Source of the DNA: Liolophura sinensis
Lineage: Eukaryota; Mollusca; Polyplacophora; Chitonida; Chitonidae
Direction of reading: 5' to 3'
Assembly (NCBI RefSeq): GCF_032854445.1
Contig: NC_088300.1
Coordinates: 34,951,608-35,015,607 of the forward strand
DNA length: 64,000 bases
Within the stretch, counting starts at the first letter, position 1; the number at the start of each line of letters is the position of its first letter. This document shows positions 50,601 to 59,560 of this stretch, piece after piece. The notes beneath the pieces are model-generated. The model searched no databases. It had not been told where the DNA came from and was given only the letters and a program-made list of their open reading frames with translations. Both the position numbers and the translations under genes were made by a program.

Positions 50601-53600
50601 CATCGTAGTTGCAATGGTATCCGCTGGAGGTAATTTTTACGTTAAACTGAAAGTGATAAACGTTTGCCTTGGTTTTTAGCTAAACCAGCAAAAACTATAC
50701 GTGATTTCATGTCATGCATAGAATTTTTCATCAAGCTGTAATATTTTACTGCATATTACGAACTGAGTTATCATAATCTATAACCTTAGAAATACTCCCA
50801 CAAAATGGATATATACTTATAACAGAACTATTGCTAATAGTCTCTACGTTAGCGTTCGATCAGTAGTGAATGCAACGATGTATTAGAATCCATACGTGGC
50901 TGGTCGTCTCTGTCTTGGCTTATGGCGAGAAATAACCATGAAAATGGTGTCAAACATGCATCACATTAATGAAGCTAACTATGAACAATATTTACTAAAT
51001 GCTAGTCATTTTTTTTTCGGCAGCTCTGGAGGTGAAGTTTGCGGTCTTTATTATCATGGGCGCTAACATTGGCACATCTGTGACAAACACCATCGTGTCT
51101 ATCACCCAGATCTCGGACAAGGACCAATTCCGGAGAGCCTTCGCTGGGGCTACCGTCCACGACATGTTCAACTGGCTGTCCGTCATCATCTTACTCATCA
51201 TCGAATGGGCATCCAGTAAGTGGCATATCGGGATATAACAGTCACATCTGTATATCTGTATATTAGTACTGATTTCGGAAGCGTATATCAGGCCCCTGAT
51301 CAGTAAGGTCGCATGTTCGATTCCAGCTTTCGTTGTTTCGGCTGCAGCTAAAATTTAAGAGGTTTGTCAGGTACCTAGCTACGATTGGTGGTTTACTCTG
51401 GGCATCTCTGGATCCCTCCACTCAAATTCCTGACCAGCGTTATTTAAGTCAGCAATTCTTATGCAGGATATTGAACAAAATGTATCATTTAGGCCCCATT
51501 AAATCAATCGTTAGCGTAAGCGAGAGTTCTGACAGGACCCATGTACTATCCATACTGAACGACACTACGACAACTACAACTATTCCGAGACTAAGGAAAC
51601 CAATAGCCGAAAACGTCGTCATTGACAAAAATCAGCCATGCACTTTCAAAGCTATTCAGAGCCATACATTCAATATATCAAGTTTTCATTGCTTTAAAAT
51701 TGGCCACTCGGTTCTAGTTAAACGAGTGTGTGTTTTCTTTTACCAAACTAATCACGGTAGCCACATTGTCTCTTAAAATTATGATGTGATATTTATTGTT
51801 TCAAATAATGCAGATTGTTTCAGTATAACTTAGTTGGTAATGTTACTGTGAGCAGGTTTTCTGTACCATTTCTCAAATTGGCTGGTGTCAAACGTGAGTA
51901 GTGAAATGGATTATGAGGACACCGAGCTGCTGAAGACGATAACAAAGCCTTTCACCAAACTCGTCATTTCGGTAAGATACTTCATTCGTAGATTTATTTA
52001 TCTATTCGTAAACGACTCAAGGTCGAATAACAGAGGCCACAACCCAGAAGTTAACAAATAAAAGAAATTGAAAGGAAACAACAGTATACACGTAGATGAA
52101 AATGATAATAACAGCATCATTATATAGCGCTTTGCTATAACGCTGCAGTCAATGTTGCTAAATGGTTAGAATCATTCTGACGCCATAAAAAATACCATTT
52201 TGTAAAATATATTGATTTTTGATGTAAATTTGAAACTTTGATTTGGCCGTGGACATATTGTAATAAATGCACGTTAGTATATAAAAAAAAACATATATAA
52301 ATTTCGATCGCCCATCATAATAATTTTGAAAAACCGTTTAAAACAGATATTTGTCAAATACAGACTCAATTTAATGCTGTAATAATCCTTGGTAAATTAA
52401 TTCTGAACAATCCGGCCTAAATAATTGTGTTTCATAGAGCGCTCTAGTGCATGGGCATGTTTTCTGTTTGCTGTTCTTCAGTCGAGGCCAAAGTGACGGC
52501 CGTCAAATGAATCGTACTTCGTCGCACAAGGTCATTTCGAAGCATGCTAATCCCTTTTTTTTTTGTCTCTTTCTTTATTAGCTGGACAAAAACAAAATTA
52601 AGAGTATTGCCACTGGCAAAAAAAGACGAGATGAGATCTCCACAATCATTAAGACTTGTTACTCAACGAAGACGAACGAAACATGCGCCAACTTAACTAT
52701 GCTGGCCTCAAATGAAACCGGCAATTGTTCTTATGAAGTCCCCAAGGAAGACTGTAAGTGTTTTTGTAATGCAGATTACACCTACTCCACTTTGATACAG
52801 TAAAAAGTGTTGATTACAGGACACAAATAAGTTAATTACAATTCTGCTTCATCCGATGCTCAGTCCTCGGGATTGATGGGGTCTGTTTTCATGCCATGTT
52901 ACCGGCCCAAGCGATTGAGCAGTGTGTGGAGATTCAACGCGAACATGCGCTTCATTTACGAATAAAACCTCCTTGTCTATGTATGCTTAAAGTACATGTT
53001 TTTCATGAGAGATGGCATCTTCTGTCTTAATGCCCGATTCATCAACTTTAAGACATGCAAAGAAATTTATACGGTTGTAACCGGGAATGGTGTGCTTATC
53101 TGGAACCTTCGGATTAAAAACCATTTATGCCTGGTACCACAAGAATGTTTTATATTAATTTTCAGACATGAGGAAAATCGTTGAACAAAAGCTTATAAGA
53201 AAAGCTTCACATCAATTTCTTAGCAATCAGATTTAATTTCCAAACATTGCAAATTGTTTTTAAAAGCGCTGTTACTTTATTCTGATATCGTTATTATATT
53301 TTCTTTTTGAAGGCTATTACTTGTTTAAAAATGTGACAGAGGTGTGGGACGACAAGGTGATTGGAGCTGTGCTTCTCGTAGCCTCTCTAGCTCTCATGTC
53401 CATCTCCCTTATTCTGATCGTCAAGCTGCTTCAGTCCATTCTGAAAGGAAAAGTCGCCAAGGTTATTCGTAAATTCTTGAACTCGGATTTCCCGGGTCCT
53501 CTGCGTTACCTGACAGGATACGTGGCCATCCTTATTGGTTGTGGAGTGACTATAATGGTGCAGAGTAGTTCTATCTTTACGTCATCGCTAACGCCATTGG

Positions 53601-54163
53601 TCGGCATGGGAGTGATCACAGTGGACCGGATGTACCCGCTAACCCTCGGCTCCAACATCGGCACGACCTTTACGGCCGTCTTGGCAGCTCTCGCCTCGGA
53701 CAACATCCACGACACCTTGCAAATCGCTCTCTGCCATTTGTTCTTCAACATTTGCGGCATCATCATCTGGTACCCTATACCATTCATGAGGAAAGTGCCA
53801 ATCAACATGGCCAAGTTTCTGGGCACCACAACCGCCAAGTACCGATGGTTCGCCATTCTTTACATTATCCTCATGTTCTTTCTCTTCCCCCTGTCCGTGT
53901 TCGCTCTGTCTTTGCCAGGCTGGTACGTCCTCTTGGCGGTCTACGGTCCCTTCGTCATCCTCATAGTCGTCATACTGATCGTTAAGTTTATCCAAACAAA
54001 GAGACCTGAAGCGTTGCCGGAGAATTTGAGAAACTGGAAATGGTTGCCCGAATGCTTGCGCTCCCTGGCACCCCTTGATCGTTTGCTCACCCGATGCAAT
54101 TGCTGCAAATACACAAGATGCTGTGGTTGCTGCGACATAGAGGTTAATATAACTGATCCATGA
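34478..54163 (+). CDS. SLC34: SLC34 family sodium-dependent phosphate cotransporter (9 exons, 607 aa)
   Basis: Multi-pass plasma-membrane protein that couples Na+ entry to uptake of inorganic phosphate. Coding exons: 34478-34576, 47817-47873, 49213-49273, 49687-49818, 50486-50629, 51024-51215, 51856-51971, 52582-52753, 53313-54163. They total 1824 nt including the stop. All eight introns begin GT, end AG and keep phase. Visible features: cytosolic N-terminus with PPPY (residues 25-28); first membrane span about 88-108; QSSSTSTS (148-155) and GANIGTS (177-183) in the first half, mirrored by QSSSIFTS (408-415) and SNIGTT (438-443) in the second. This is the inverted duplication that defines the family. 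A205, A207 and D211 match the A-x-A-x3-D signature of electrogenic members, so 3 Na+ per HPO4(2-) is inferred. The loop at 268-333 has five N-glycosylation sequons and four cysteines. The tail has seven cysteines (586-598). Family proteins are about 600-690 aa, so this model looks complete. A non-coding 5' exon cannot be excluded. The paralogue (a, b or c) is not assignable. Confidence 0.95.
35966..36078. repeat. Perfect 28-bp inverted repeat with tRNA-like T-arm
   Basis: Arms 35966-35993 and 36051-36078 (starting GCTCGCGCATATACCGGAAG) are exact complements, spaced by 57 bp. On the minus strand the right arm border reads GGGGTTCGAAACCC, a classic tRNA T-arm/box B. Confidence 0.95.
36440..38150 (+). 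pseudogene. Second non-LTR reverse-transcriptase relic (in intron 1)
   Basis: Frame-shifted pieces in order: a pre-RT segment ([10 protein letters not shown], about 36620-36650); KVFERAVF then [18 protein letters not shown] (about 36850-36970); [10 protein letters not shown] (37020-37050, motif A); [16 protein letters not shown] (about 37170-37215); [12 protein letters not shown] (catalytic Asp pair, about 37225-37260); SLKHLGV; and a thumb/C-terminal part [20 protein letters not shown] (about 37625-37685). The LFADD and PSRST features fit the Jockey/CR1-like group. It differs from the 5.3-8.8 kb element. No endonuclease was seen, so it is probably 5'-truncated. Confidence 0.9.
39258..39346 (-). 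repeat. SINE family A fragment abutting a minisatellite
   Basis: CCGCAGGCTGCTGGAAGACC, GGAAGCCAGCATGGGCTGG and TGAACTCACAGCGA. It stops where the 25-bp repeat array starts. Confidence 0.9.
39347..39490. repeat. 25-bp minisatellite
   Basis: Six near-identical units TGTAACGGTATGACAACATC plus CAGAC, directly joined to the broken SINE head. Confidence 0.97.
41850..41994 (-). repeat. SINE family A fragment
   Basis: CCACGAACATCCGCAGGTTG, GGAGGAAACCAGCATGAGCT and GACTTGAACTGACAGTGACC. It joins the (CA)n tract at its head end. Confidence 0.9.
41995..42089. repeat. (CA)n microsatellite
   Basis: About 47 CA units with a few CG interruptions. Antisense V-C-V-C open frames are artefacts. Confidence 0.99.
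42898..43256 (+). repeat. SINE family B inside TIR element copy 1
   Basis: Full length, CCGGCCCCGATAGCACAGTT to CTCACTCACTC. Target duplication TTTCACATTTG (42887-42897) / CTTCATATTTG (43257-43267). The head has the CGG (Pro)-like anticodon loop. Confidence 0.96.
43765..43859. repeat. Internal hairpin (38-bp arms) in TIR element copy 1
   Basis: Arms 43765-43802 and 43822-43859 match at 33 of 38 positions by eye around a 19-bp spacer. Ends AGCGCCCCCTG / CAGGGGGTGCT. It may be a nested MITE. Confidence 0.85.
44852..45366. mobile_element. Decayed relative of the MITE at 3091-3447
   Basis: Left end GAGGAGTTTGGAGTT and GTTGAAGGTAGAAGAAGTTC, and inner TAGGCAACTATTT / CATTCACTTTAACATGGGC, match 3091-3194. 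The right TIR is lost beside the minisatellite. Confidence 0.6.
45370..45778. repeat. 51-bp minisatellite
   Basis: Eight units around GTGATCGTCTTACCTGTGCC, TGTTCGTGTTATCTCGTGG and TCACGTAAACC. On the minus strand each carries CACAGGTAAGA. Confidence 0.95.
46497..46623. mobile_element. Small hairpin MITE
   Basis: Starts GGGGTCGGTTTCATGAAGC and ends GCATCATGAAACT. The interior is built of repeated CTTAGCTAAG-type palindromes. Confidence 0.65.
47570..47631. repeat. (TA)n microsatellite
   Basis: About 30 TA units, 185 bp upstream of SLC34 exon 2. Confidence 0.99.
47817..47873 (+). CDS. SLC34: SLC34 exon 2
   Basis: A 57-nt, phase 0-0 exon for residues 34-52 ([19 protein letters not shown]). The acceptor is TTTGCAG after a T-rich tract and the donor is GTAAGTT. 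It continues the acidic cytosolic N-terminus. Because it is symmetric, skipping it would keep the frame. Confidence 0.8.
48955..49054 (+). repeat. SINE family A fragment in SLC34 intron 2
   Basis: TTCCAACCATAACGCTGGTG, CCGTCGTATGAGAAAAATTA and the AATAAATAAATA tail. The rest of intron 2 (47874-49212) shows nothing recognisable. Confidence 0.85.
49213..49273 (+). CDS. SLC34: SLC34 exon 3
   Basis: Residues 53-72 plus the first base of codon 73. It contains [12 protein letters not shown], an acidic stretch before the membrane domain. The acceptor is TTGTTTAG and the donor GTAAGTG, phase 1. The D-P-W pattern resembles the pre-membrane segment of family members. Confidence 0.88.
49687..49818 (+). 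CDS. SLC34: SLC34 exon 4 (first membrane span)
   Basis: Residues 73-116. A basic stretch ([10 protein letters not shown]) is followed by a long hydrophobic segment ending [16 protein letters not shown], the first transmembrane helix. FICSL and AFQL(L/V)GG are typical of NaPi-II proteins. Acceptor TATCCACAG, donor GTAAGTT, phase 1-1. Confidence 0.95.
49914..50062 (-). repeat. SINE family A in SLC34 intron 4
   Basis: TTTAATTGGTGTTTTACACC, ATACGACGGCGGACAGCAG and CCACGACCATCCGCAGGTTG. It is antisense to the gene and head-truncated. Confidence 0.92.
50486..50629 (+). CDS. SLC34: SLC34 exon 5 (first QSSS motif)
   Basis: Residues 117-164. It contains [20 protein letters not shown] and TSTS, the first re-entrant QSSS signature that forms part of the Na+/phosphate site. 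Acceptor GTGTTACAG, donor GTAATT, phase 1-1. Confidence 0.96.
51024..51215 (+). CDS. SLC34: SLC34 exon 6 (NIGTS motif and electrogenic signature)
   Basis: Residues 165-228. It contains [16 protein letters not shown] and, further on, [16 protein letters not shown]. Within the latter, A205, A207 and D211 occupy the three positions that distinguish electrogenic (A, A, D) from electroneutral (S, S, G) members. Acceptor TTCGGCAG, donor GTAAGTG, phase 1-1. Confidence 0.96.
51283..51425 (+). repeat. Possible tRNA-derived SINE in SLC34 intron 6
   Basis: A box-B-like GCATGTTCGATTCCAGC is followed by a core (GATTGGTGGTTTACTCTGGG, TGGATCCCTCCAC) reminiscent of other SINE bodies. The overlapping 147-codon frame (51333-51776) shows no protein family. 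Confidence 0.45.
51856..51971 (+). CDS. SLC34: SLC34 exon 7
   Basis: Residues 229-267, ending [15 protein letters not shown]. The ITKPFTKL element before the large extracellular loop is a strong NaPi-II signature. Acceptor GTGAGCAG leaves GT to complete codon 229; donor GTAAGAT, phase 1-0. Confidence 0.93.
52582..52753 (+). CDS. SLC34: SLC34 exon 8 (extracellular loop)
   Basis: Residues 268-324 plus one base. It starts [14 protein letters not shown], matching the family's LDKK start of the large loop. Cysteines lie at 293, 302 and 316, with the next at 325 in exon 9. N-glycosylation sequons start at N299, N304, N311 and N315. The loop is poorly conserved, which fits. Acceptor TTTATTAG, donor GTAAGTG, phase 0-1. 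Confidence 0.9.
53313..54163 (+). CDS. SLC34: SLC34 exon 9 (second half, stop codon)
   Basis: A single 851-nt exon codes for residues 325-607. In order: sequon NVT (331-333), a hydrophobic span (about 341-361), [18 protein letters not shown] (408-415), [46 protein letters not shown], two long hydrophobic spans, LRNWKWLP, then a tail with cysteines at 586, 588, 589, 594, 595, 597 and 598. It ends NITDP and TGA, so there is no evident C-terminal PDZ ligand. The exon is richer in GC and C-ending codons than its AT-rich surroundings. Confidence 0.98.
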
Positions 54164-55380
54164 AAAACTTGGGCATCATCCATCAATCACGGATGTCTTC
54201 TTCAAAAATTACTCAGCAGACCTCAACTGAGTGATGCTGAATATATGCAGCTGTTTATGTCCTCTGAGAAACAATTCTGCTGATACAGTTATATCTGTTT
54301 GGGACAATTAGATGCGAGCTAACCGTGATCCGATGAACCATAGAGTGTTTGTGATAACACACAGGTGTACAGTTTATTGTTTTCGTTGTCCATAGCAGCA
54401 TATATTCCAGAAACTCTACATATTACTTTCATTTATATCACTGATGGTTACCGCAGGCCTACTTCAGTTTTACGACCACGTGTCGAGACAGCCTGATACC
54501 CCATCAGTGCTTCGTCCATTCCAGCTAGTGCATGTACATTGCGTCGTCAACATTTTCTCTAGTACACAAATTCTGTTTGTAAATACCTGCGAGAGCATTT
54601 TTATTGTGGATAAGAAAAATGAGTAATACTGAATTGTTACGAAAAAAATCAGAACTTGCACATATTCGTAAGGAATCCTGTACGTACACTGTACATATAT
54701 ATTGTACATGTATATATTCTTCTGTCTGTCTATGTAGCTTTGAATCCTGTGATGTAAAATTTTAAGCAATCTCTACAAAAGGAATTAAGATTTATAGTCT
54801 TTTTACTAAAAGATTTGTAAATACGATGTGAAAATTTTTAAGTTTTATTTTTATTTTTTTAGAATAATTGTGGAAGCAAAGAAGGTGATAATCAATAGTA
54901 CTGTCAAGAAGGCTTATTACAAAAGGAAGTCGAGCAGAAGTTTTCTATTGTTTTCGTTGTTATGTCATTATTCAGATTGTGTGAAATGGTCAATCAGCGT
55001 GACTCTTCCTGGGGAACATGGTTTTAAGTTAAAACCAGTTTCTGATTGGTCAAATCATGTAAGAGAAAGAGTATCCATAGACGCTACTTTTTATGAACGT
55101 GTTGTTTTTTTCATCAGTGCTTTATGTTTGTATGGAAATGTATATCGTGTTGACAGTAGACACTTGAATTATCTTCTCTCCTTACAGAAACTAGAACCGG
55201 AAATCTCTTACATGTAAATATTTATTTTTTAAGTATTTATAACAAAATATACTACCAAATGTTGTTGTGAAAGATATATTTTAGTGAAGGGTGGGGGGGG
55301 GATTCCACATTGGCTCTATTTTTTAATGGAATTTTTAATACTTTTACTCATGGAATAAAGAATCTACTAAATAATTCGTA
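54164..55380 (+). other. Probable 3' UTR of the SLC34 gene
   Basis: AT-rich sequence directly after the stop. A canonical AATAAA lies at 55354-55359. Family-A SINE debris starts just downstream at 55435. The open frame at 54828-55217 within it has no recognisable domain and looks like chance in T/A-rich DNA. The true cleavage site is not determinable here. Confidence 0.4.
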
Positions 55381-55434
55381 AAACAATTTGCATGGTGATT
55401 TTGTTTCCATGTTAAATATCCTGACTATAAAGGA

Positions 55435-55484
55435 AAAGGAATATTTCTTGGGCACGACGTAAGCACTAAATAAATAAATAAAGC
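55435..55484 (+). repeat. SINE family A tail fragment
   Basis: AATATTTCTTGGGCACGACG and CACTAAATAAATAAATAAA. Confidence 0.7.
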
Positions 55485-55589
55485 CCTGGGAAGCGCACTG
55501 TTAATCTCATATTTAGGGACAAAAGCAAATTCATGAACAACACCTAGTCCATATTTATTTCATGCCATTGAAAATGCCAACACTATGGT

Positions 55590-55790
55590 GACTACAGAAG
55601 GGGCTGTAGCCCATCGTCCTTTCATCAATGAAGTCACAGGTTCGAGTCCAGGCCTTGCTAGTGCTGTTGCAATTTTCAGAGAATTTGCCAAATCAAAAGG
55701 CCTACGAAATGGTATCGCTTTACCCCGGGCACCCAAGTTTCCTCCACTATATCTGACCCTTTGTACAAGAAAAAATTTCTTGAAGACATC
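55590..55790 (+). repeat. Possible tRNA-derived SINE
   Basis: A box B sequence CAGGTTCGAGTCCAGGCC (about 55638-55655) lies 45 bp after GGGGCTGTAGCCC, then a body with CCCCGGGCACCCAAGTTTCC. Box A is weak. The open frames here are by-products. Confidence 0.45.
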
Positions 55791-56284
55791 GTCAAAACCC
55801 AATGCCATAAATACTGCACATAAAATTATACACGTTATACTATACATGAGTTCTGTCAGAACAAGTTGTGGGCAACTATACACAAGGATTCCAATCGCCA
55901 CCGTGGACATACATTAGCATAATATCGGAATTGCTATGTTTTATTGCTATCAGTGATTGGGTATAACTTTTGATGTGTGAATCTTCCTGAATATTACAGT
56001 TATAGGTCATATATACATCTTTCCATACCAATGGTGATGTAATATCCTCATTTATTGACGACATTTGTGTGTTACCTCTCCGAAAAATCCTATATCCCAT
56101 CTGATAGAATTTCTGACTAGACTGAAAATTTCACGCTAATGACCTTAGAGGATATTTATACATTTAACAAAGGTACTTGCTTATGTCCAGTTTTTGAGCA
56201 TTGTTTTGCCGATTGTTTCATCTTCTATGGGTGGAGTTTATACCATGTTTATCTGTCCTGTTTATGCATCTGACAAAATGGCCG
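55791..56284. other. No gene recognised
   Basis: AT-rich, with no supported feature. Confidence 0.45.
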
Positions 56285-56368
56285 CGTTATGAGCGGCGGC
56301 TGGAATTGAACCCACGACCCCATTTATCAGGATTACGAGTCTAACTTCTGAATAATCTGTATATACGA
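56285..56368 (-). repeat. tRNA-like relic (Thr-CGT-like), probably a SINE head
   Basis: The minus strand reads ATTCAGAAGTTAGAC (box A-like), CTCGTAA as an anticodon loop, and GGGTTCAATTCC (box B). The acceptor stem does not close, so it is not a functional tRNA. Confidence 0.4.
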
Positions 56369-56527
56369 TGTCACACTCGTAGAAATCACACAATATAGAC
56401 CCTATACGCTGTCAAACCAGTTCGGAATTACAAAAGGAAACTAGAACATCATAACAAAGGATCCATGGTTTAGTTTGCATTTAACTTTACTGCACCCGTA
56501 CTATATGCTGTATGCTATTTAATACTT

Positions 56528-56808
56528 AGGTGGTCTCCGTGGCTCAGTCGGTTAGCGCGCTAGAGCAGCGTAAGGACCCTGGAGTCTCTCACCAATGCGG
56601 TCGCTGTGAGTTCAAGTCCAGCTCATGCTGGCTTCCTCTCCGGCCGTATGTGGGAAGGTCTGCCGGCAACCTGCGGATGGTCGTGGGTCCCCCCCCCCCC
56701 CCCTACCCCGGTTCTGTCCGGTTTCCTCCCACCATAATGCTGGCCGTCGGCGTATAAGTGAAATATTCTTGAGTACGGCGTAAAACACCAATCAAATAAA
56801 TAAATAAA
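56528..56808 (+). repeat. SINE family A, near full length, perfect 12-bp target duplication
   Basis: tRNA-like head with box A TGGCTCAGTCGG (56540-56551) and box B GAGTTCAAGTCC (56608-56619). Core GCTGGCTTCCTCTCCGGCCG, a run of C at 56688-56702, tail AATCAAATAAATAAATA. TATTTAATACTT lies at 56516-56527 and 56809-56820. It is the best-preserved family-A copy here and likely the youngest. Confidence 0.97.
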
Positions 56809-56820
56809 TATTTAATACTT

Positions 56821-57382
56821 CGCCAAACAAACAATTCGTTCTCTACGCTGCATACTGGGCATTTACATGTACATATAACCGTCCCTCCTCGCCAAGCAGT
56901 CCTTCGTAGCCTACATGTATATAGGCCCACACAGCTGTTCCACATAGTTTGCTGAGTTCCTGACGTCACCGAGACAATGGTATTAAGGTGTACCTAAGGT
57001 TAATTTGATTGTGAGCACGTGTTTTATACAAGTTTTATTTGCACACCAGACACTTGGGGGTATATATTTAGTGAATGAATAAATGACTTGAATAATTTGT
57101 ATTTTCTGAAGGTAATTACAATCATGGTCAGGTAAAAACATCGTTATATAAATAATACAATATAAACACAGACATGTGAGATGCGACAAGTCGTCACCTC
57201 AGTAGGCCTATATATGTATCCCCGAGAAATTGGTGCACTAGTGCCATGAACATGTAGCTCGAGCACGACTGTAGAATGAATCTAAAGAAATTAGCTATCT
57301 GGTTGCCAAGGCAACCATCCACGAAGGCAATAGTGCTGGTGACTCATTATCTCCCCCAGTTATAGGCTACACCTATGAACAC
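56821..57382. other. No gene recognised
   Basis: No supported coding or repeat signal between the SINE and the TIR element. Confidence 0.45.
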
Positions 57383-58201
57383 AAAGGGGATATCCGCCAA
57401 AACCGTATGCGTGTAACTTTGAACGTTGTAAGTTCTACACTGTTATAAGTTCTAAGTCTGCAGCTTCTGCTATGTGTCTACCGACATTCGGCTGTGTGGC
57501 TACTGAAATGTGGGTATGGAATGTAATCTGAACATTGCAAACTGTGATGCCGCAGGTTCTGTCTTTCCGGCGAGAAAGCTTGTAAGCGCGTTGAAATTTC
57601 AATGGAGGAATTAGCTGGTGTCATAACATCATATCAACACAGCGTTCGAGCTGCTCTCATCTGTGGCGATGCCCCGTTATGACAACAGGGGGTGCTTCTG
57701 TCAATTGTAAATTGAAATAACAACCGCTCCCGAGTGAAGAATTACGACATTTCGTTTCAGCTGATTTCCCATGTTCGGACATAGTTGTGTGCTCTTTTGT
57801 TTTTTACTTCGTAAGAAATATTTTGCTTTGGTGAAAGGTAAATTTATAAGACTTTATGTTTTAAAATTTTATTGCCCCGAGATTATTTTTTGTATGTATT
57901 CTTGTGTTGACTGTTGGTTTGTACTCTCATGACACTTGGTACATGAACGGGCCGTAGAACTTTACTGGTATTAATGATAGGGCTCGCATGAAGTTTAAAT
58001 GAAAGTCAAATAAAGTCTACAAGAAAACTGCTACAAATAAACCGTTGCTTTTTCTGATTAGATTTTCAAACATAGACATGTATAATCATAGAACTTGCTT
58101 TTCTTTTTTCGGTCTGACGATGGGTTCAATATATATAGAAGTGCACTGCTGTTGTTTATATCGTTGAAACCGAAAGTAATTCTCAGTGAGCAAATGTGAA
58201 G

Positions 58202-58546
58202 AGTGAGTGAGTGCTTGGGGTTTAACGTCGTACAATTTTTCATATGACGACGAAGGAATCCTTACAGTGCATGTAATGTGACTCCTTGTTGCAGTACGGA
58301 TTTCCATCGCTCATTTTTATCTAGTGCTGCTTCACTGAGACGCCTTACCGAAGGAAAGTGAGCCGACCCACCCAAAGCCATTATAATGATATGGGTCAAC
58401 CAGTCGTTGCACTATCCCCTTCATGCTGAATGGAAAGCGAGGAAGTTACAACTTCCTCTTTTAAGGTCTTAGGTGTCACTCGACCCAGAAATGACTCTGG
58501 ATCTACCGCTCCCAAAGCCAACGCTCTACCAACTATCAGGGCCGGT
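58202..58546 (-). repeat. SINE family B inside TIR element copy 2
   Basis: Full length on the minus strand, with an exact 11-bp direct repeat CAAATGTGAAG at 58191-58201 and 58547-58557. This is the same site and relative orientation as in copy 1. Confidence 0.97.
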
Positions 58547-58770
58547 CAAATGTGAAGAATACCACCTGATACACGTATTGTTTGTAACATTTCTAGCATA
58601 CAAAATGCTAATGTTTCAATGTCATAAGCGGACCTATTCCAAATTTTTCTGTGTATATCGGCTTAATTGACTAGGCACCAGGGCTGCTCGTCTTTTCTGT
58701 AACATGTCTAAGCATAATATTATCATGGGCCCCTGGGGAAACATGTGGATTGTCGCCTGCCAAATATGCA

Positions 58771-58840
58771 ACAAAAAAAAACCAAAAAAAAAAAAAAGAA
58801 AAAGCAAAAAACAAAACAAAACAGAACAAAAAAAAAAACA
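58771..58840. repeat. A-rich low-complexity tract
   Basis: A runs with C and G interruptions inside TIR element copy 2, absent from copy 1. It causes spurious K-rich and F-rich frames. Confidence 0.9.
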
Positions 58841-59560
58841 ATGTTACATTTTGAAAGTGAGCGTAAATTTAGGGGCTGCTGGGCAACTTCTGACTGTGAG
58901 TATGCCCATGCAAGACGATGGCGGGGCCTAGGGACTACTTCGACCAACATGTAAATAACAACAGGTTTAAATCAACCGCTGATATATTAACAACCCTCAT
59001 AATATCATTACAAATTCAAAAGGGTTTTCAAACATTGTCACAACACTTGCAATGAAATCATCAGCAAAACTACTAAAAAGTAGTGGTAATTGTTTGTGTA
59101 ATTAGCATAACTCATCTATGATTGACGTCTTATTATCTTATCAGCAACAACGACAAATGAACAGATTGCTGTATAGTAGACTGTACTTTCAGGATTGGGA
59201 GCGATTATTATTTTTTTTTTTAGTCTAGTTGATTACAGCGAACCCTACTATCATAATGGCGCATCGCCACAGATGAGAGCAGTGTTGTAAGACGTGTATG
59301 TGGCTAACAGTGTTACGGGCACATTAGTCTTTTCCATAGCCAGAACTGCAATGGTGGAAACAAATGCATGCCATCGAAAGACAGAACCTGCGGCATCGCA
59401 ATTCACAATGTTCAGATTCCATACCTTACCCACATTTCGGTAGCCACATAGCCGAATGTCGGTAGACACATAGCAGAAGCTGAAGACTTACATAGCAGTG
59501 TAGAACTTACAAAGTTCAAAGTTACACGCATACGGTTTTGGCGGATATCCCCTTCCATAG

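Larger units (their letters stand above)
57383..59560 (-). mobile_element. 2.2-kb TIR element, copy 2 (inverted, same SINE B)
   Basis: Reverse-complement homologue of 42089-44087. TIRs about 57383-57555 and 59388-59560. Landmarks GGGGATATCCGCCAAAACCG at the left and CGGTTTTGGCGGATATCCCC at the right. It is about 180 bp longer than copy 1, with extra sequence in 59155-59330. Flanks outside the ends do not match those of copy 1. Confidence 0.88.

Noticed and set aside
51333-51776. 147-codon frame in SLC34 intron 6
   Set aside because: It begins in SINE-like sequence, has a T-rich composition and no recognisable domain, and it lies between two good splice sites of the transporter.
53506-54186. 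Minus-strand frames of 81-118 codons
   Set aside because: They are antisense shadows of SLC34 exon 9, whose + strand frame has clear family motifs.
54828-55217. 129-codon frame in the 3' UTR
   Set aside because: No domain, signal peptide or conserved motif that I recognise; probably chance in AT-rich sequence.
56528-56620. Functional tRNA gene with good A and B boxes
   Set aside because: It is the head of a near full-length SINE A with a 12-bp target duplication; acceptor-stem pairing is poor.
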